NCBI GenBank assembly: GCA_024274705.1
Contig: JAJSAL010000067.1
Location: 1-64,000, forward strand
Origin: Spirochaetota bacterium
GTDB lineage: Bacteria; Spirochaetota; Spirochaetia; SPDA01; JAJSAL01
Direction of reading: 5' to 3'
Length of the DNA: 64,000 bases
In this document: piece by piece, positions 26,150 to 36,114 of the stretch
Numbering within the stretch: position 1 is the first letter of the stretch
How the letters are laid out: the number at the start of each line of letters is the position of its first letter
Translations under genes and position numbers: made by a program
Notes under the pieces: generated by a model
The model's database searches: none
The model's input: the letters and a program-made list of their open reading frames with translations, nothing else
Told to the model about the DNA's origin: nothing

Positions 26150-29100
26150 ATGGCAAGAAAAAGAATATTCCTTCCGGTCCTGACGGCACTATCTCTGGCG
26201 GGACTTCTCCTGATGTTCACCGGATGCCCGGAAGACGAGGGGGCGGCTGAAGGTACCGGCCTTGTTCAGGAGCAGGATGTCCTGTTGAACCAGAACGGTT
26301 CCGGAATCACCGGGTTTCCCGGGTTTGAAGCCTCAAAGGTAACCTACTTTACCAAGGAGGAAACAATATCTTCCGGTGCTCCCATTGGGGAAAGCGCCGA
26401 TCCTTTTATCATCATCGATTACGGTCCAAGGGACGAACTGCCCGCCGAAGTGGAAAAGCCCGGTATTTTCGTGATGTTCTCCCAGCCGGTTGTCCCCCTT
26501 GCCATGCTCGGGAAGCCTTCCGGCACTTCTGATATCATGTCCGTCTCTCCCCCCTTAGGCGGTGTTTTTCGCTGGTACGGCACCAAGCTGCTCAGTTTTG
26601 AGTCTGACGCCCCGGCCCTGCCTCAGCATGAATACACCGTTACCATTCATTCCGATACCAGGTCACTGGGTGGAAAACGGTTGGAAGGGGATACGACTTT
26701 TTCATTCCGGACGGAATATCTTTCGGTGAAAGAGATGTTTCTCGGTGAAAACCGGTACAGGTATTCCCTGGAGGATATCCCCCCGGAAGAAGAGGGACGG
26801 ATACATCTCGTTTTTTCATATCCTGTGAACACCGGGATCATCAAGGAGTATCTCCGGGTAGAGTCCCGGGGGAGGACCTATCCATTCTCCGTATCCCGTC
26901 CCGGGAGAGATAGTACCTTCCTTTCACCGGAAGAACGGGAGAGGACCATACTCATCTCCCTAGGGGAACGGTTCCGGCAGAACAGCCGGGTAACTGTGGT
27001 CCTGGAAAAGGGTGCCCGGTCGGAAAAGGATTTCCTGGGTACCCCGGAACCGGTGGAACTCACCTTTTCAACCCTGCAGCCCTTTACCTTTCTGGATTAC
27101 GATACCTATTCCTGGACAATCCCGCAAAGTGAACAGGGTGATACAAATCCTCTCTATCTTACCTTCAGCCATCCTGTTGACGGGGACTCCCTTCGGGGCA
27201 GGATCCGAACCAGTCCTCCAATGGATATCTTCGGTGATATGGAGGTGTGGGGGGATACGGTGAAGCTGAACAATCTTCCCGTAGAGCCGGAAACGGAGTA
27301 TACCGTGTACATCGATCCTTCAATACGGGACATATACGGAAGGTCCCTGGGAAGGAGAGAAACCGTGGCGGTAACTGTTCCCCCGGCCAGACGATACGCC
27401 TGGTTTCCCAATACCGGGACCCGGATGCTCGAATCTGTTTTCGACCCGAAAATCGTGTATGAGTATCAGAACGTGGCAGGTGGAGAGTGGAAGATCGGTG
27501 CTATCGATGATCCGTACAAGGCGTTCCCCGCCAACCGGCTCTATCCGTATAACTTTGACAGGGCCGCCAGGAATGTCCGTCATTTCGAAGTCCTCGATCT
27601 CTCCCCCTATTTGAATGATCAGGGTAAGGGGTTTGTCGGAGTGTCCTGGAACTTCGAAGAGAGAGACACCAAGGGTAAAAGACCCGGATGGGGAAAGGAA
27701 GACCTGATGCTCCAGGTAACGGATCTCGCTGTAAGTGTTCGGTTCGGTTACAACAGGGTTATTGCATGGGTCAATTCCATCTCCACAGGGCTCCCGGTAT
27801 CCGGTGCCCGGGTTTCTCTCCTTCACGATCACCGGGAGGTGCTGCAGGGCAGAAGCGATGACCAGGGGCTCGCCGTGTTTCAGCTAAAGCCTGGTGAATA
27901 CAGGGAGTTGTTCCGGGACAGGGAAAATTCATGGGAAGACGCCATCAGGATAGGTGTACAAAAGGGCTCCGATAAAATCGAATTCAAACCCAACTACAGC
28001 CACAACCAGTGGCGGTTCGGTGTATACAACTCGGTATCCCCGGTTGAAATCAGTACACCCCGGATGGAGACGTATGCATTCACCGACAGGGGAGTGTACA
28101 GACCCGGAGAAACCGTCACATTCAGGGGAATCGACCGGTCCTGGGACCTGGGAGACTATGTTCCCTACACCGGCAGGTACAGGATAGAAATCAGAGAGTC
28201 CCGGTACAGCGGGAAGGTGCTTCATGTGGAAGAAGGGCGCTCCTCCCTGTCCGGAGGATTTTACGGTTCTTACCCCCTGCCGGAAGACATTTCCCCGGGA
28301 TACTACCAGATCGTGTATGAACGGCCCGGGGGGAAGGAGAGGATACCTTTCCAGGTAGCCCTCTTCAGACGGGTAGGTTTTAGTCTCGATATATCCGAAC
28401 CGGGAGGGATTCTCTTTCAGGGGGACACCATCCGGTTTCTTACGAAAGCGGAGTATCTTTCAGGGGGAGCGGTATCGAAGGGCCGGTACGATTACTACTG
28501 GACAAAGGAACCTGCCCGGTACAGGCCGCCGGGAGAGGAGTGGGAACCCTACCGCTTCGGTCCTGACGGCTGGGATCAACGCTACAGCCTTTCCGAAGGG
28601 AGTGGCACCCTGCCGGCTTCCGGGACGGTTTCCGCGGTACAGGTTACAACCCCGGAAGGGAGAGAGGGGATGCCCTATACGTACGGGCTGGAAATAATGG
28701 TGTCCGATGTGAGCAATCAGCAGGTTGCCGGCAGGTCGCAGGTTACCGTGCATCCGGCGTCTTTTTATATCGGCGCCAGGCTGGGAACCGGTGATGAGGA
28801 GTACTTTTCTCCTTTCGTTGAGAAAGGGAGGGCTTTCGATGTGGCATACGTGCTCACCACTCCCGGCGGGGAAAAGCCGTCTTCGAAGGAATTGCCCGGT
28901 ACCCTTAAGGTTCAGCTCCTGCGGGTAGAATGGAAACTGGCACAGCAGCAAGGCGTGTACGACTACTACACAACCCGGTATGAAAGAATAGAAACCGAGG
29001 AGTCGGCGCTCTCCATAAACGGGACAAAACGGAAAGGTACCTTCTCCCTTATACCGGTGCAGAGCGGTTCCTACCTCCTCCGTCTCAAGGCGGAAGACGG

Positions 29101-31933
29101 TACAGGGAGGGAAGCTGTTACCGAAATTCCCCTGTATTCCACCGGTGCCGGCTGGGTACGGTGGAACTTAGGCGATGCCGGCGCTATCGAACTGGTAGCG
29201 GATAAACCGGAATACGCTCCAGGAGAGACTGCAAGGCTGCTCCTGAAATCACCCCTGCCTGAAGGGACGTACCTGGTTACCCTGGAACGGGAAGGTATCT
29301 TCGAAGAGAAACTGATCCAGGTGGAGGGGGCTTCGGAGGTGATCGATATACCCATCGAAGAAGAATACCTCCCAGTGGTGTATGTTTCGGTAAGCTCCTT
29401 TACAACCAGGAAAGGGGAACCCGTCAATACCTATTTCGAACCCGACCTGGACAAGCCGAAAGGACTTTTCGGCATTGTATCCCTTAAGATCAATCCGTCG
29501 TCCCGGGTTATCTCCCTTACCATGGAGACGGACAAAGAGGTTTACCGGCCGGGCGAGGAAGTGGAGGTAACATTCAGGGTAACCTACCGGGGCCTGCCCG
29601 CTGCCGGTGTGGAGATAACCTACCTGGCAGCCGACAGGGGAGTGCTGGACCTGATCAATTATCATGTGCCTGACCCGGTTGAATTTTTCTATTCCCCGGA
29701 CAGGTTCCCCCTGGGTGTTTACGGGGCAGACAGCCGTTCCCTCCTGATCGACCCGGTTACCTATACGGTCCGGGACCTTCAGGGCGGGGATGATGAAGAT
29801 CTCAAGGGTGATTCCGAGGGTGCCCCCGGTGCGGGGGGAATGAACACCCGAAAGGATTTCCGGGCCACCGCAGTGTTCGAGCCTTTCATTACAACAGGCG
29901 GAAACGGGGAAGCCCTGGTGCGGTTCACCCTGCCGGATAATCTTACCACCTACAGGGCCACCGCAGTAGCTGTAAAAGGGAATACCTTCGGATACCTGGA
30001 AGGTGAGCTTAAGGTGAGTAATCCCGTTGCCATGAAGGTCTCCTTTCCCAGGAAACTGCGTGTACGGGATACCGGGGAAGCCCTGGTTCTGCTCACCAAT
30101 CTCGATACCCGGGTCCATACGGTCGAGATAGGCGTAGCGTCTGATCTCCTGGAATTCGAAGAGACCCGGCGGAAGTCCGTAACCCTTTCCCCGGGTGCCA
30201 CGGAAGGGGTGTCCTTCCTCATGTCCGCACTGGAAGAAGGAACGGCGGAGGTAACGGTTACTCTTGAGTCGGACGTACTGGATGAGAAGGTGCTCCACAG
30301 GGTGGATATAGAGAAACCGTATATCTATGAAGCCTTCTCCACCATAGGGCAGACAGACGAGACAGGTACTGCCCGGGAAGGAGTAATCATACCGCCGAAT
30401 GCAGAAGACGGGGTTGGTTCCCTGACCCTTATGCTGGATGCGACCCGGCTCTCCACGGTGCGGGAGGCTTTTTCCTATGTATTGAATTATCCCTTCGGTT
30501 GTTTCGAGCAGCGGGCGAGTAAAGTCCTCTCTCTTCTCCTCCTGGTAGATAAAGTGGATGCTTTTGGACTCGATATCGACCCCGGAGAGGCGGGCACCAT
30601 CATCCGGAAAGAGCTGGAGTACTGGGCGGATTATCAGCTCGATGACGGAAGCTTCCCCTTCTGGCCCGGGTCCGGTACACATGGTTCCTACTACGTGACC
30701 GCCAGGGTGGGACACGTTCTGGCAACGGCCCGGGAAAGAGGGTATTCCATACCCGGGGGTATAGATACTGGCAGGCTCCTTTCGTACCTGCGCAAACCCG
30801 GCAGCGTTGTGCGCCGGTCCCCGTATCTTACGAGTTACGGGCTCTATGTGCGGGCCCTCTTAGGGCAGCGTATCCTGTCCGAGGGAATAAGGCTCCTCCG
30901 TACAGGAGACTCTCTCGGCTTGAGCGGCTATGCTTTTATCGGCCTCGCTTTTCTTAAGAACGGCGACGATGGACAGGCTGAAAGGGCGCTGAATGAGATG
31001 AAACGGTTTTTAAAACCCGGAACCCGGGGCATCGACCTGACAGACACGTACGAAACCAGGGGGTTTTACAATTCCAGGGTGGAACAGGTAGCCCTTTTTA
31101 TCCTGCTTACCCACCGCCTGGATGGAAACAGTGAATGGGTTACCCGCGGGGCTGCCACCCTGGTCCGTATGCAGGAAGCGGGAAGGTGGCGTAATACTGT
31201 TGACAATAACTGGGCTATCCAGGCCATGTCTGAACTTTTTGGTACAGCCGAAGGGGAAGAGATCGATTATACGGCAGATGTATTGTTAGGTGATGAACTC
31301 CTGGTCTCAGCCCCCTTTCATGGGATTACCGCCTCGGGTGTTATCAAAGAGTTTTCTTTTACGGAACAGCCGGTGGATGCCATGGAGCGGGGAACCCTCT
31401 ATCCCCTTTCATTCATTCGAAGGGGCACAGGAACCCTCTATTATACCGCAACCCTGCGGTACGCCCTTCCATCGGAACTGCTCTATCCCAGGGATGAAGG
31501 GCTCGGTGTTTTTACGGAAATTCTGGACCTTTCCGGTACCCCTGTAACAGGTAACACCCTTTCTATAGGGGCTACCTACAGGATGAAGGTGCATCTCTCT
31601 TCATCCCGGGACAGGACGTTCCTGGCTCTCCGGGTACCCCTTCCATCCGGGGCTGAAATTCTGGATACCTCTTTTGTAACTACAGGACGTGTTCCGGGAC
31701 TGCCGGATGCAGAGGAAGGGAACCCCTGGTGGAGACCCCTGCCGGTTAAGGAGATCCTGGACAACGAGGTCCGGTATGTGTGGGACTCCTTTCCAAAGGG
31801 GAAAGAGTCCCTGGAATTCCTGTTCCGGGCTACAAGCAGGGGGGTGTTCCCGACGCCCCCGGCGACAGCGGAATGTATGTATGAACCTGAGGTTTTCGGC
31901 AGGGATGAAGGTAAAATTCTGGTCATTCGTTAA
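26150..31933 (+). CDS. Bacterial alpha-2-macroglobulin lipoprotein (YfhM-like) with thioester motif
   Basis: 1927 residues. The N-terminus is a lipoprotein signal with lipobox LMFTGC (Cys26). The following ~1300 residues are beta-sandwich MG repeats (FSQPVVPLAM, YVPYTGRYRIEIR, VEVTFRVTYRGLPAAG). The A2M family core is present: AVFEPFITTGGNGEALVRFT and then the thioester motif GCFEQ, Cys1451 to Gln1454, inside NYPFGCFEQRAS. C-terminal alpha-helical complement-like domain and a final beta domain follow. Such proteins trap proteases in the periplasm or at the outer membrane. The gene overlaps pbpC by 29 bp, the conserved pairing with a peptidoglycan synthase that is thought to repair wall damage after outer-membrane breach. 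Confidence 0.95.
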   Translation: MARKRIFLPVLTALSLAGLLLMFTGCPEDEGAAEGTGLVQEQDVLLNQNGSGITGFPGFEASKVTYFTKEETISSGAPIGESADPFIIIDYGPRDELPAEVEKPGIFVMFSQPVVPLAMLGKPSGTSDIMSVSPPLGGVFRWYGTKLLSFESDAPALPQHEYTVTIHSDTRSLGGKRLEGDTTFSFRTEYLSVKEMFLGENRYRYSLEDIPPEEEGRIHLVFSYPVNTGIIKEYLRVESRGRTYPFSVSRPGRDSTFLSPEERERTILISLGERFRQNSRVTVVLEKGARSEKDFLGTPEPVELTFSTLQPFTFLDYDTYSWTIPQSEQGDTNPLYLTFSHPVDGDSLRGRIRTSPPMDIFGDMEVWGDTVKLNNLPVEPETEYTVYIDPSIRDIYGRSLGRRETVAVTVPPARRYAWFPNTGTRMLESVFDPKIVYEYQNVAGGEWKIGAIDDPYKAFPANRLYPYNFDRAARNVRHFEVLDLSPYLNDQGKGFVGVSWNFEERDTKGKRPGWGKEDLMLQVTDLAVSVRFGYNRVIAWVNSISTGLPVSGARVSLLHDHREVLQGRSDDQGLAVFQLKPGEYRELFRDRENSWEDAIRIGVQKGSDKIEFKPNYSHNQWRFGVYNSVSPVEISTPRMETYAFTDRGVYRPGETVTFRGIDRSWDLGDYVPYTGRYRIEIRESRYSGKVLHVEEGRSSLSGGFYGSYPLPEDISPGYYQIVYERPGGKERIPFQVALFRRVGFSLDISEPGGILFQGDTIRFLTKAEYLSGGAVSKGRYDYYWTKEPARYRPPGEEWEPYRFGPDGWDQRYSLSEGSGTLPASGTVSAVQVTTPEGREGMPYTYGLEIMVSDVSNQQVAGRSQVTVHPASFYIGARLGTGDEEYFSPFVEKGRAFDVAYVLTTPGGEKPSSKELPGTLKVQLLRVEWKLAQQQGVYDYYTTRYERIETEESALSINGTKRKGTFSLIPVQSGSYLLRLKAEDGTGREAVTEIPLYSTGAGWVRWNLGDAGAIELVADKPEYAPGETARLLLKSPLPEGTYLVTLEREGIFEEKLIQVEGASEVIDIPIEEEYLPVVYVSVSSFTTRKGEPVNTYFEPDLDKPKGLFGIVSLKINPSSRVISLTMETDKEVYRPGEEVEVTFRVTYRGLPAAGVEITYLAADRGVLDLINYHVPDPVEFFYSPDRFPLGVYGADSRSLLIDPVTYTVRDLQGGDDEDLKGDSEGAPGAGGMNTRKDFRATAVFEPFITTGGNGEALVRFTLPDNLTTYRATAVAVKGNTFGYLEGELKVSNPVAMKVSFPRKLRVRDTGEALVLLTNLDTRVHTVEIGVASDLLEFEETRRKSVTLSPGATEGVSFLMSALEEGTAEVTVTLESDVLDEKVLHRVDIEKPYIYEAFSTIGQTDETGTAREGVIIPPNAEDGVGSLTLMLDATRLSTVREAFSYVLNYPFGCFEQRASKVLSLLLLVDKVDAFGLDIDPGEAGTIIRKELEYWADYQLDDGSFPFWPGSGTHGSYYVTARVGHVLATARERGYSIPGGIDTGRLLSYLRKPGSVVRRSPYLTSYGLYVRALLGQRILSEGIRLLRTGDSLGLSGYAFIGLAFLKNGDDGQAERALNEMKRFLKPGTRGIDLTDTYETRGFYNSRVEQVALFILLTHRLDGNSEWVTRGAATLVRMQEAGRWRNTVDNNWAIQAMSELFGTAEGEEIDYTADVLLGDELLVSAPFHGITASGVIKEFSFTEQPVDAMERGTLYPLSFIRRGTGTLYYTATLRYALPSELLYPRDEGLGVFTEILDLSGTPVTGNTLSIGATYRMKVHLSSSRDRTFLALRVPLPSGAEILDTSFVTTGRVPGLPDAEEGNPWWRPLPVKEILDNEVRYVWDSFPKGKESLEFLFRATSRGVFPTPPATAECMYEPEVFGRDEGKILVIR

Positions 31934-34139
31934 ACTCGGTGCCATTCTCCCGGGAATCATAATCCTCTTATCCGTGTTGTCAGCCCGCCCGTTTCCGGAG
32001 CTGGACGATTTCCTGGGAAGGGATTACAGTAAAACGATTCTCGACAGAAAGGGAGAGCTTATCTCCATTACTACTCTCGATGAGGGACTGCTGCGGCTGT
32101 ACCTTCCCCTGGAGGAGTATCCCCGGTCCCTGGTGGATATCGTTCTCGGGAGTGAAGACCGCAGGTTCTATATACACCCCGGTGTGGATCCCTTCGCCCT
32201 CTTAAGAAGCGGGATTCTGAATATCCGGGCCCGGTCCGTTGTCTCCGGGGGGTCCACCATTTCCATGCAGCTCGCCGGGATGATAAAACCCCGGGGAAGG
32301 TCTCTTTACGGCAAGCTGAAAGAGTGTACCGATGCTTTGCGGCTGGAATACCGTCTGGGCAAAAGGCGTATACTGGAACTCTATTTGAACAGTGTTCCCT
32401 TCGGTTTTCAGACCGAAGGGTATGCTTCCGGGGCACGGCGTTTTTTCGGGCGAAATATCGATGAGCTGACACAGGCTGAAATGGCCGTCCTGGTTATCAT
32501 TCCGAGAAACCCTTCCTATTATAATCCCTACAGGTATCCCGAAAGAATTGCCCAAAGAGGCGCCGGACTGACACAACAGGGAGGCAATCCCTTTTTTGAA
32601 GAGGAAATGGTTCAGGCACTTAAAGGTATGTCCCGGACTCCCCTCCCTTCCGGTGCTCCCCATTTTACCCGTTTCCTGTTTTCTACATACGGAGGTTTTC
32701 CGGGGGGTGACCAGGTCATCCGGACCACCCTGGACGGGACTTTGAACGATTCCATAACACACCGTTTGAACTACTATCTTAAGCAGTATACTTCCAGCAG
32801 GATAACCAACGGCGCGGTTTTACTGTTGGAAAACCGCACCGGGGGGATCCTGGCATACGTGGGTTCCGGTGATTTTTATGACCGTAAGGCAGGGCAGATC
32901 GATGGTGTGCAGGTTCGGAATCAGCCCGGTTCATGCCTGAAACCCTTTCTCTATGCCCTGGCCATGGAGAACGGGTTCAGGCCTAATACGATTCTGCCGG
33001 ATATCCCCACCGAGTTCGGCGGAGAAGAGGTGTACGTTCCCCTCAATTTCGACAACCGGTTTCATGGACCCCTGCGGTTGAGAGTGGCCCTGGCCTCATC
33101 TCTCAATGTCCCTGCGGTGTACACCCTTCAGCGGCTTTCCGTTAGGAAGTTTACCGGTTTTTTGGAGGACCTGGGTTTCCGGAGCGTGGGGGAGCAGAAA
33201 AACAGTCCCGGTGTGGGCCTTGCCCTGGGCAACGTGGAAGTATCCCTCTTCGAACTGGTTCAGGCCTTCTCCCTTTTCCCCGGGAGGGGTATTCCTGTTC
33301 AGGCGACACCCCTTCTAAGGGAGAGCCATGAGGACCGGCAGCGCAGGCCTTTGATCTCACCCTATTCCGCGGATATCATCTGTGACATCCTGTCCGATCC
33401 TGCATCCCGGACCCTCGCCTTCGGTGCCGGGGAAACCTTTCGGACACCGGTGCCCATGATGTTTAAGACCGGGACGTCGAATCAATATCAGAATATCTGG
33501 GCCCTGGCAGCCACACCTGCTTTTACCATGGGTGTCTGGATGGGCAACCACTCCGGTGATACCGTGGTGGGCAGGACCGGAAGTTCCGTTCCTGCGCTCC
33601 TGGCTAAGGAAATCCTGGCGGAACTGCAGGTTCGGGCTGAACCTTTTCCCGGTCCGGCGGGGTCGAAAGAGGTGGAAATCTGTACGGTTTCGGGGCAGGC
33701 TGCAGGACCCTGGTGTGAAAGTACAACCCGGGAATTCCTTCCGGTTCAGGAACAGGTGGTTCCCTGTACATTTCACCGGTTCGATGGAGAGAGGGATATA
33801 ACGGTTCTCCCTGAAGAGTACAGGGCATGGGTGGAACGCCGGCAGGGGCGGGAATCGAGCTCTTTTTCCCCTGTCCCCGGTAACGGACTGCATATCGTCT
33901 ACCCCGTTGACGGTGCGGTATTTGTCCGGGATCCCGGGCAGGACCCCGGGGACCAGGCCGTGAGGATCGAGGCAGCCGGTGCGGACCCTGACGGGGAGCT
34001 CTCTGTAGTCATAAACGGCAGATTAAAAACATCCGTTGCCTACCCATTCGTCTACTATTTCCCTCTCGAAACCGGCGAATGGCACATTACAATCCTCGGC
34101 ACCGGGGATTCTGCAGAAATAACTATTACGGTACGGTAA
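31905..34139 (+). CDS. pbpC: Penicillin-binding protein 1C (bifunctional glycosyltransferase/transpeptidase)
   Basis: About 744 residues from the ATG at 31905 (MKVKFWSF), overlapping the macroglobulin gene by 29 bp; the longer frame upstream is antisense-like noise. After a membrane anchor, the GT51 domain (residues ~45-230) has LGSEDRRFYIHPGVDP with the catalytic Glu, GGSTISMQLAGM and KRRILELYLNSVPFG. The transpeptidase domain has SCLK in NQPGSCLKPFLYALA, SSLN and KTGTSN. The C-terminal ~100 residues form the BiPBP_C beta domain characteristic of PBP1C (IVYPVDGAVFVRDPG). It polymerises and cross-links peptidoglycan at the periplasmic face. Confidence 0.95.
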   Translation: MKVKFWSFVKLGAILPGIIILLSVLSARPFPELDDFLGRDYSKTILDRKGELISITTLDEGLLRLYLPLEEYPRSLVDIVLGSEDRRFYIHPGVDPFALLRSGILNIRARSVVSGGSTISMQLAGMIKPRGRSLYGKLKECTDALRLEYRLGKRRILELYLNSVPFGFQTEGYASGARRFFGRNIDELTQAEMAVLVIIPRNPSYYNPYRYPERIAQRGAGLTQQGGNPFFEEEMVQALKGMSRTPLPSGAPHFTRFLFSTYGGFPGGDQVIRTTLDGTLNDSITHRLNYYLKQYTSSRITNGAVLLLENRTGGILAYVGSGDFYDRKAGQIDGVQVRNQPGSCLKPFLYALAMENGFRPNTILPDIPTEFGGEEVYVPLNFDNRFHGPLRLRVALASSLNVPAVYTLQRLSVRKFTGFLEDLGFRSVGEQKNSPGVGLALGNVEVSLFELVQAFSLFPGRGIPVQATPLLRESHEDRQRRPLISPYSADIICDILSDPASRTLAFGAGETFRTPVPMMFKTGTSNQYQNIWALAATPAFTMGVWMGNHSGDTVVGRTGSSVPALLAKEILAELQVRAEPFPGPAGSKEVEICTVSGQAAGPWCESTTREFLPVQEQVVPCTFHRFDGERDITVLPEEYRAWVERRQGRESSSFSPVPGNGLHIVYPVDGAVFVRDPGQDPGDQAVRIEAAGADPDGELSVVINGRLKTSVAYPFVYYFPLETGEWHITILGTGDSAEITITVR

Positions 34140-34158
34140 AAAAAGTGAAAAAAACTGA

Positions 34159-34222
34159 TTGACAGGAGGTCCGATATCCATAATCATTATCCTTAAATAA
34201 AAAGCATCTTTTTTTAAGGAGG
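34159..34222 (+). promoter_or_regulatory. Putative promoter and ribosome-site hairpin of the DUF4190 gene
   Basis: TTGACA (34159-34164) is followed 16 bases later by TAATCA (34181-34186), a plausible sigma-70 promoter. The leader then folds: CCTTAAATAAAAAG (34191-34204) with CTTTTTTTAAGG (34208-34219), imperfect. The right arm overlaps the AAGGAGG ribosome site (34216-34222), so translation may depend on melting. Confidence 0.45.
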
Positions 34223-34227
34223 AAGAC

Positions 34228-34536
34228 ATGGCAGTTGCCTCATTGATCCTTGGTATCTTATCGATCATTCTTTCCTGGATTCCTGTTGCGGGCTGGATAA
34301 TCTGTCTGATTATGGGAATCGTGGCGGTCGTGCTCGGCGTTCTGGCCCGGAAAAAACAGCCGGCAAAGAAGGGTATGGCTATGACTGGTATGATTCTTGG
34401 AATCATCGGAATAGTGTTCTCCCTGATCTGGGTCATCGCCTGCGGAGCTCTTATGGGCGCAGGTGCAAAGGCTCTGAAAGATTCCGGGATAGACCTGAAA
34501 GAACTGTCCGATGCGGCCAAGGATGCTATGGAGTAG
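34228..34536 (+). CDS. DUF4190-type small membrane protein
   Basis: 102 residues with two long hydrophobic helices (about 2-43 and 52-80), the sequence MAVASLILGILSIILSWIPV at the start and KGMAMTGMILGIIGIVFSLI later, the pattern of DUF4190 proteins. AAGGAGG six bases upstream of the ATG is an excellent ribosome site. Short polar C-tail GIDLKELSDAAKDAME. Function unknown in the family. A strong terminator follows at 34589, so it is probably monocistronic. Confidence 0.85.
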   Translation: MAVASLILGILSIILSWIPVAGWIICLIMGIVAVVLGVLARKKQPAKKGMAMTGMILGIIGIVFSLIWVIACGALMGAGAKALKDSGIDLKELSDAAKDAME

Positions 34537-34588
34537 GCCCGGTAGAGGGTATTCCATACAACTTTTCGTGTACGATTACTAAACAGCG

Positions 34589-34621
34589 AGAGAGAGTGGA
34601 TCATTTCACTCTCTCTTTTTG
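34589..34621 (+). terminator. Intrinsic terminator after the DUF4190 gene
   Basis: AGAGAGAGTG (34589-34598), 8-nt loop, CACTCTCTCT (34607-34616), then a T-run. Perfect 10-bp stem. It excludes 34596 as the start of the following lgt gene, since that ATG lies inside the stem. Confidence 0.92.
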
Positions 34622-34637
34622 TATCCCCGGAGGGCAT

Positions 34638-35507
34638 GTGTATCCATATCTGATCGACTATTACATCGGTGAATTCCATATCCTTATACCTACGTATCCC
34701 CTCCTCGCCATAGCCGGTATCATTCTCGCAGGGTGTATCTACTTTTCCCAGGTACCGGACATAAAAACAAAGCCCGTGGCCCACATTATTTTTTTCGGTG
34801 TTGTTCTCCTTGCGGGCCTCGTGGGCGGCAGGATATCCCAGTTCATCATCGATATCTTTATTAAAAGGCCTTTAGGATTCTCCTTTGGGGAAATCTTAAA
34901 GACTGCAGGTTCCACCGTTACCGGGGGAATCGTCTTTGCCACGACAGCCGCCCTTATCTATGCCCGGTTTGATCCCCACCGGATTGTCACATGGAACGTG
35001 CTGGATGTTCTGGCCCTCTCCTTCCCCTTCGGGCATATGCTGGGAAGGCTGGGATGTTTTGCCGGAGGCTGCGGTTATGGAAAGCTCACGGACCCCGGAT
35101 TCTTCACCCTGACGTACCCGGATAACTGGATTGTCAACGCGTTTACCGATTCGCCCATCCCCCGGGGTCCGAGGATTGCCTCCCCCTTGATAGCGGCTGC
35201 CGGTCTGGGGATTATCGGCATTGTTCTTTTTATCCTTCTTAAACGTTCAAAAACCAGGGGACATATTTCCGCCCTCTATTTCCTGCTCTACGGACCCTTC
35301 CGTTTTATCCAGGAGTTTACCCGGGGTGATCTTATCCGGGGTATACTGAAGGGACTGTCAACAGGGCAGTGGTTCGGTATAATCGCCTTTTGCTTCGGTC
35401 TCGGCCTTATGATCCGGTATATCATCCGGAGGCGCCGGGGAGTTGCCGGACCCCCTTATGTACCGTTAAACGGAAAAGCTCCCACGGATAAAGATGCATT
35501 TGAATGA
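34638..35507 (+). CDS. lgt: Prolipoprotein diacylglyceryl transferase family protein
   Basis: About 289 residues using the GTG at 34638 (encoding YPYLIDYYIG after the first residue), just after GGAGGG; the longer ATG start at 34596 falls in the upstream terminator and is rejected, although the GGAGGG-to-GTG spacing is short. Seven hydrophobic helices. Family motifs: LVGGRISQFIID (Arg-containing loop), PFGHMLGRLGCFAGGCGYGK (His/Arg catalytic region) and YGPFRFIQEFTRGD near the C-terminus. Lgt adds diacylglycerol to the lipobox Cys of prolipoproteins in the inner membrane; this window contains several client lipoproteins (26150, 48479, 49610). Confidence 0.9.
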   Translation: MYPYLIDYYIGEFHILIPTYPLLAIAGIILAGCIYFSQVPDIKTKPVAHIIFFGVVLLAGLVGGRISQFIIDIFIKRPLGFSFGEILKTAGSTVTGGIVFATTAALIYARFDPHRIVTWNVLDVLALSFPFGHMLGRLGCFAGGCGYGKLTDPGFFTLTYPDNWIVNAFTDSPIPRGPRIASPLIAAAGLGIIGIVLFILLKRSKTRGHISALYFLLYGPFRFIQEFTRGDLIRGILKGLSTGQWFGIIAFCFGLGLMIRYIIRRRRGVAGPPYVPLNGKAPTDKDAFE

Positions 35508-35553
35508 TTCACTCCGATAGTTTACACTTACGGTACCTAAGGAGGAATGTTCC

Positions 35554-36114
35554 ATGGAAGAAACAAAGCGGCCCGTGGCCGGGACCGTATTAGGAATCCT
35601 CAATATTGTTTTCTGTTCATTCGGCATCGTGAGTGTTCTGTTTTCCTTTGTCGGGTTCGGGATCTTAAACGCAATTGTGGGAAGTGTTCCTGCGGAACCC
35701 TACGATGAGGTTGCCACGTTTTTAATGGCGGCACGGTCGTTTTTTACCATCAGTCTGGTTATATCTATCCTGCAGGCGGGCTTGAATGGTACCGGACTTG
35801 CCGGGGGAATTTACCTCCTGAACGGGGGAAAACGAAGCATCCTCCTTTCCAATATTTACGCTATCGGTACTATTGCCCTGGTTATTATCAGCTTCATCCT
35901 CAATAAGGTGGTGGTGAACAGGATGTTCGATAATCTCCTGGTATACTCGGACCTTTCGTCAGATGAGATCATGGCAATGAATATATTGAAGAGGGTCATT
36001 CCGGGGTTTACCGGTGTATTCAGCATCGTATTCGGATCTGCGTACCCGGTTGTACTCCTGGCCCTGCTCAACCGGAAGCACATACTTGCATTTTACAGAG
36101 GAACCGATGGATAG
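35554..36114 (+). CDS. Hypothetical four-helix membrane protein
   Basis: 186 residues, four predicted hydrophobic segments (VLGILNIVFCSFGIVSVLFSF; a second around 65-90; ALVIISFILNKV; GVFSIVFGSAYPVVLLALL). AAGGAGG precedes the ATG at good distance. It resembles the N-terminal ~150 residues of the next protein (same order: TVLGILNIVF/TAFSILNFIF, then helices, then VYPVLLLVFLN/AYPVVLLALLN), so the two look like paralogues. Its stop overlaps the next start by 8 bp (ATGGATAG). Probably part of the same exporter operon; function unknown. Confidence 0.75.
   Translation: MEETKRPVAGTVLGILNIVFCSFGIVSVLFSFVGFGILNAIVGSVPAEPYDEVATFLMAARSFFTISLVISILQAGLNGTGLAGGIYLLNGGKRSILLSNIYAIGTIALVIISFILNKVVVNRMFDNLLVYSDLSSDEIMAMNILKRVIPGFTGVFSIVFGSAYPVVLLALLNRKHILAFYRGTDG

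Noticed and set aside
29249-30715. 488-residue minus-strand open frame inside the macroglobulin gene
   Set aside because: Composition reflects the complementary strand of a GC-rich coding region; no motif, no ribosome site.
34596-34637. ATG at 34596 as lgt start
   Set aside because: It lies inside the stem of the preceding terminator and has no ribosome site.
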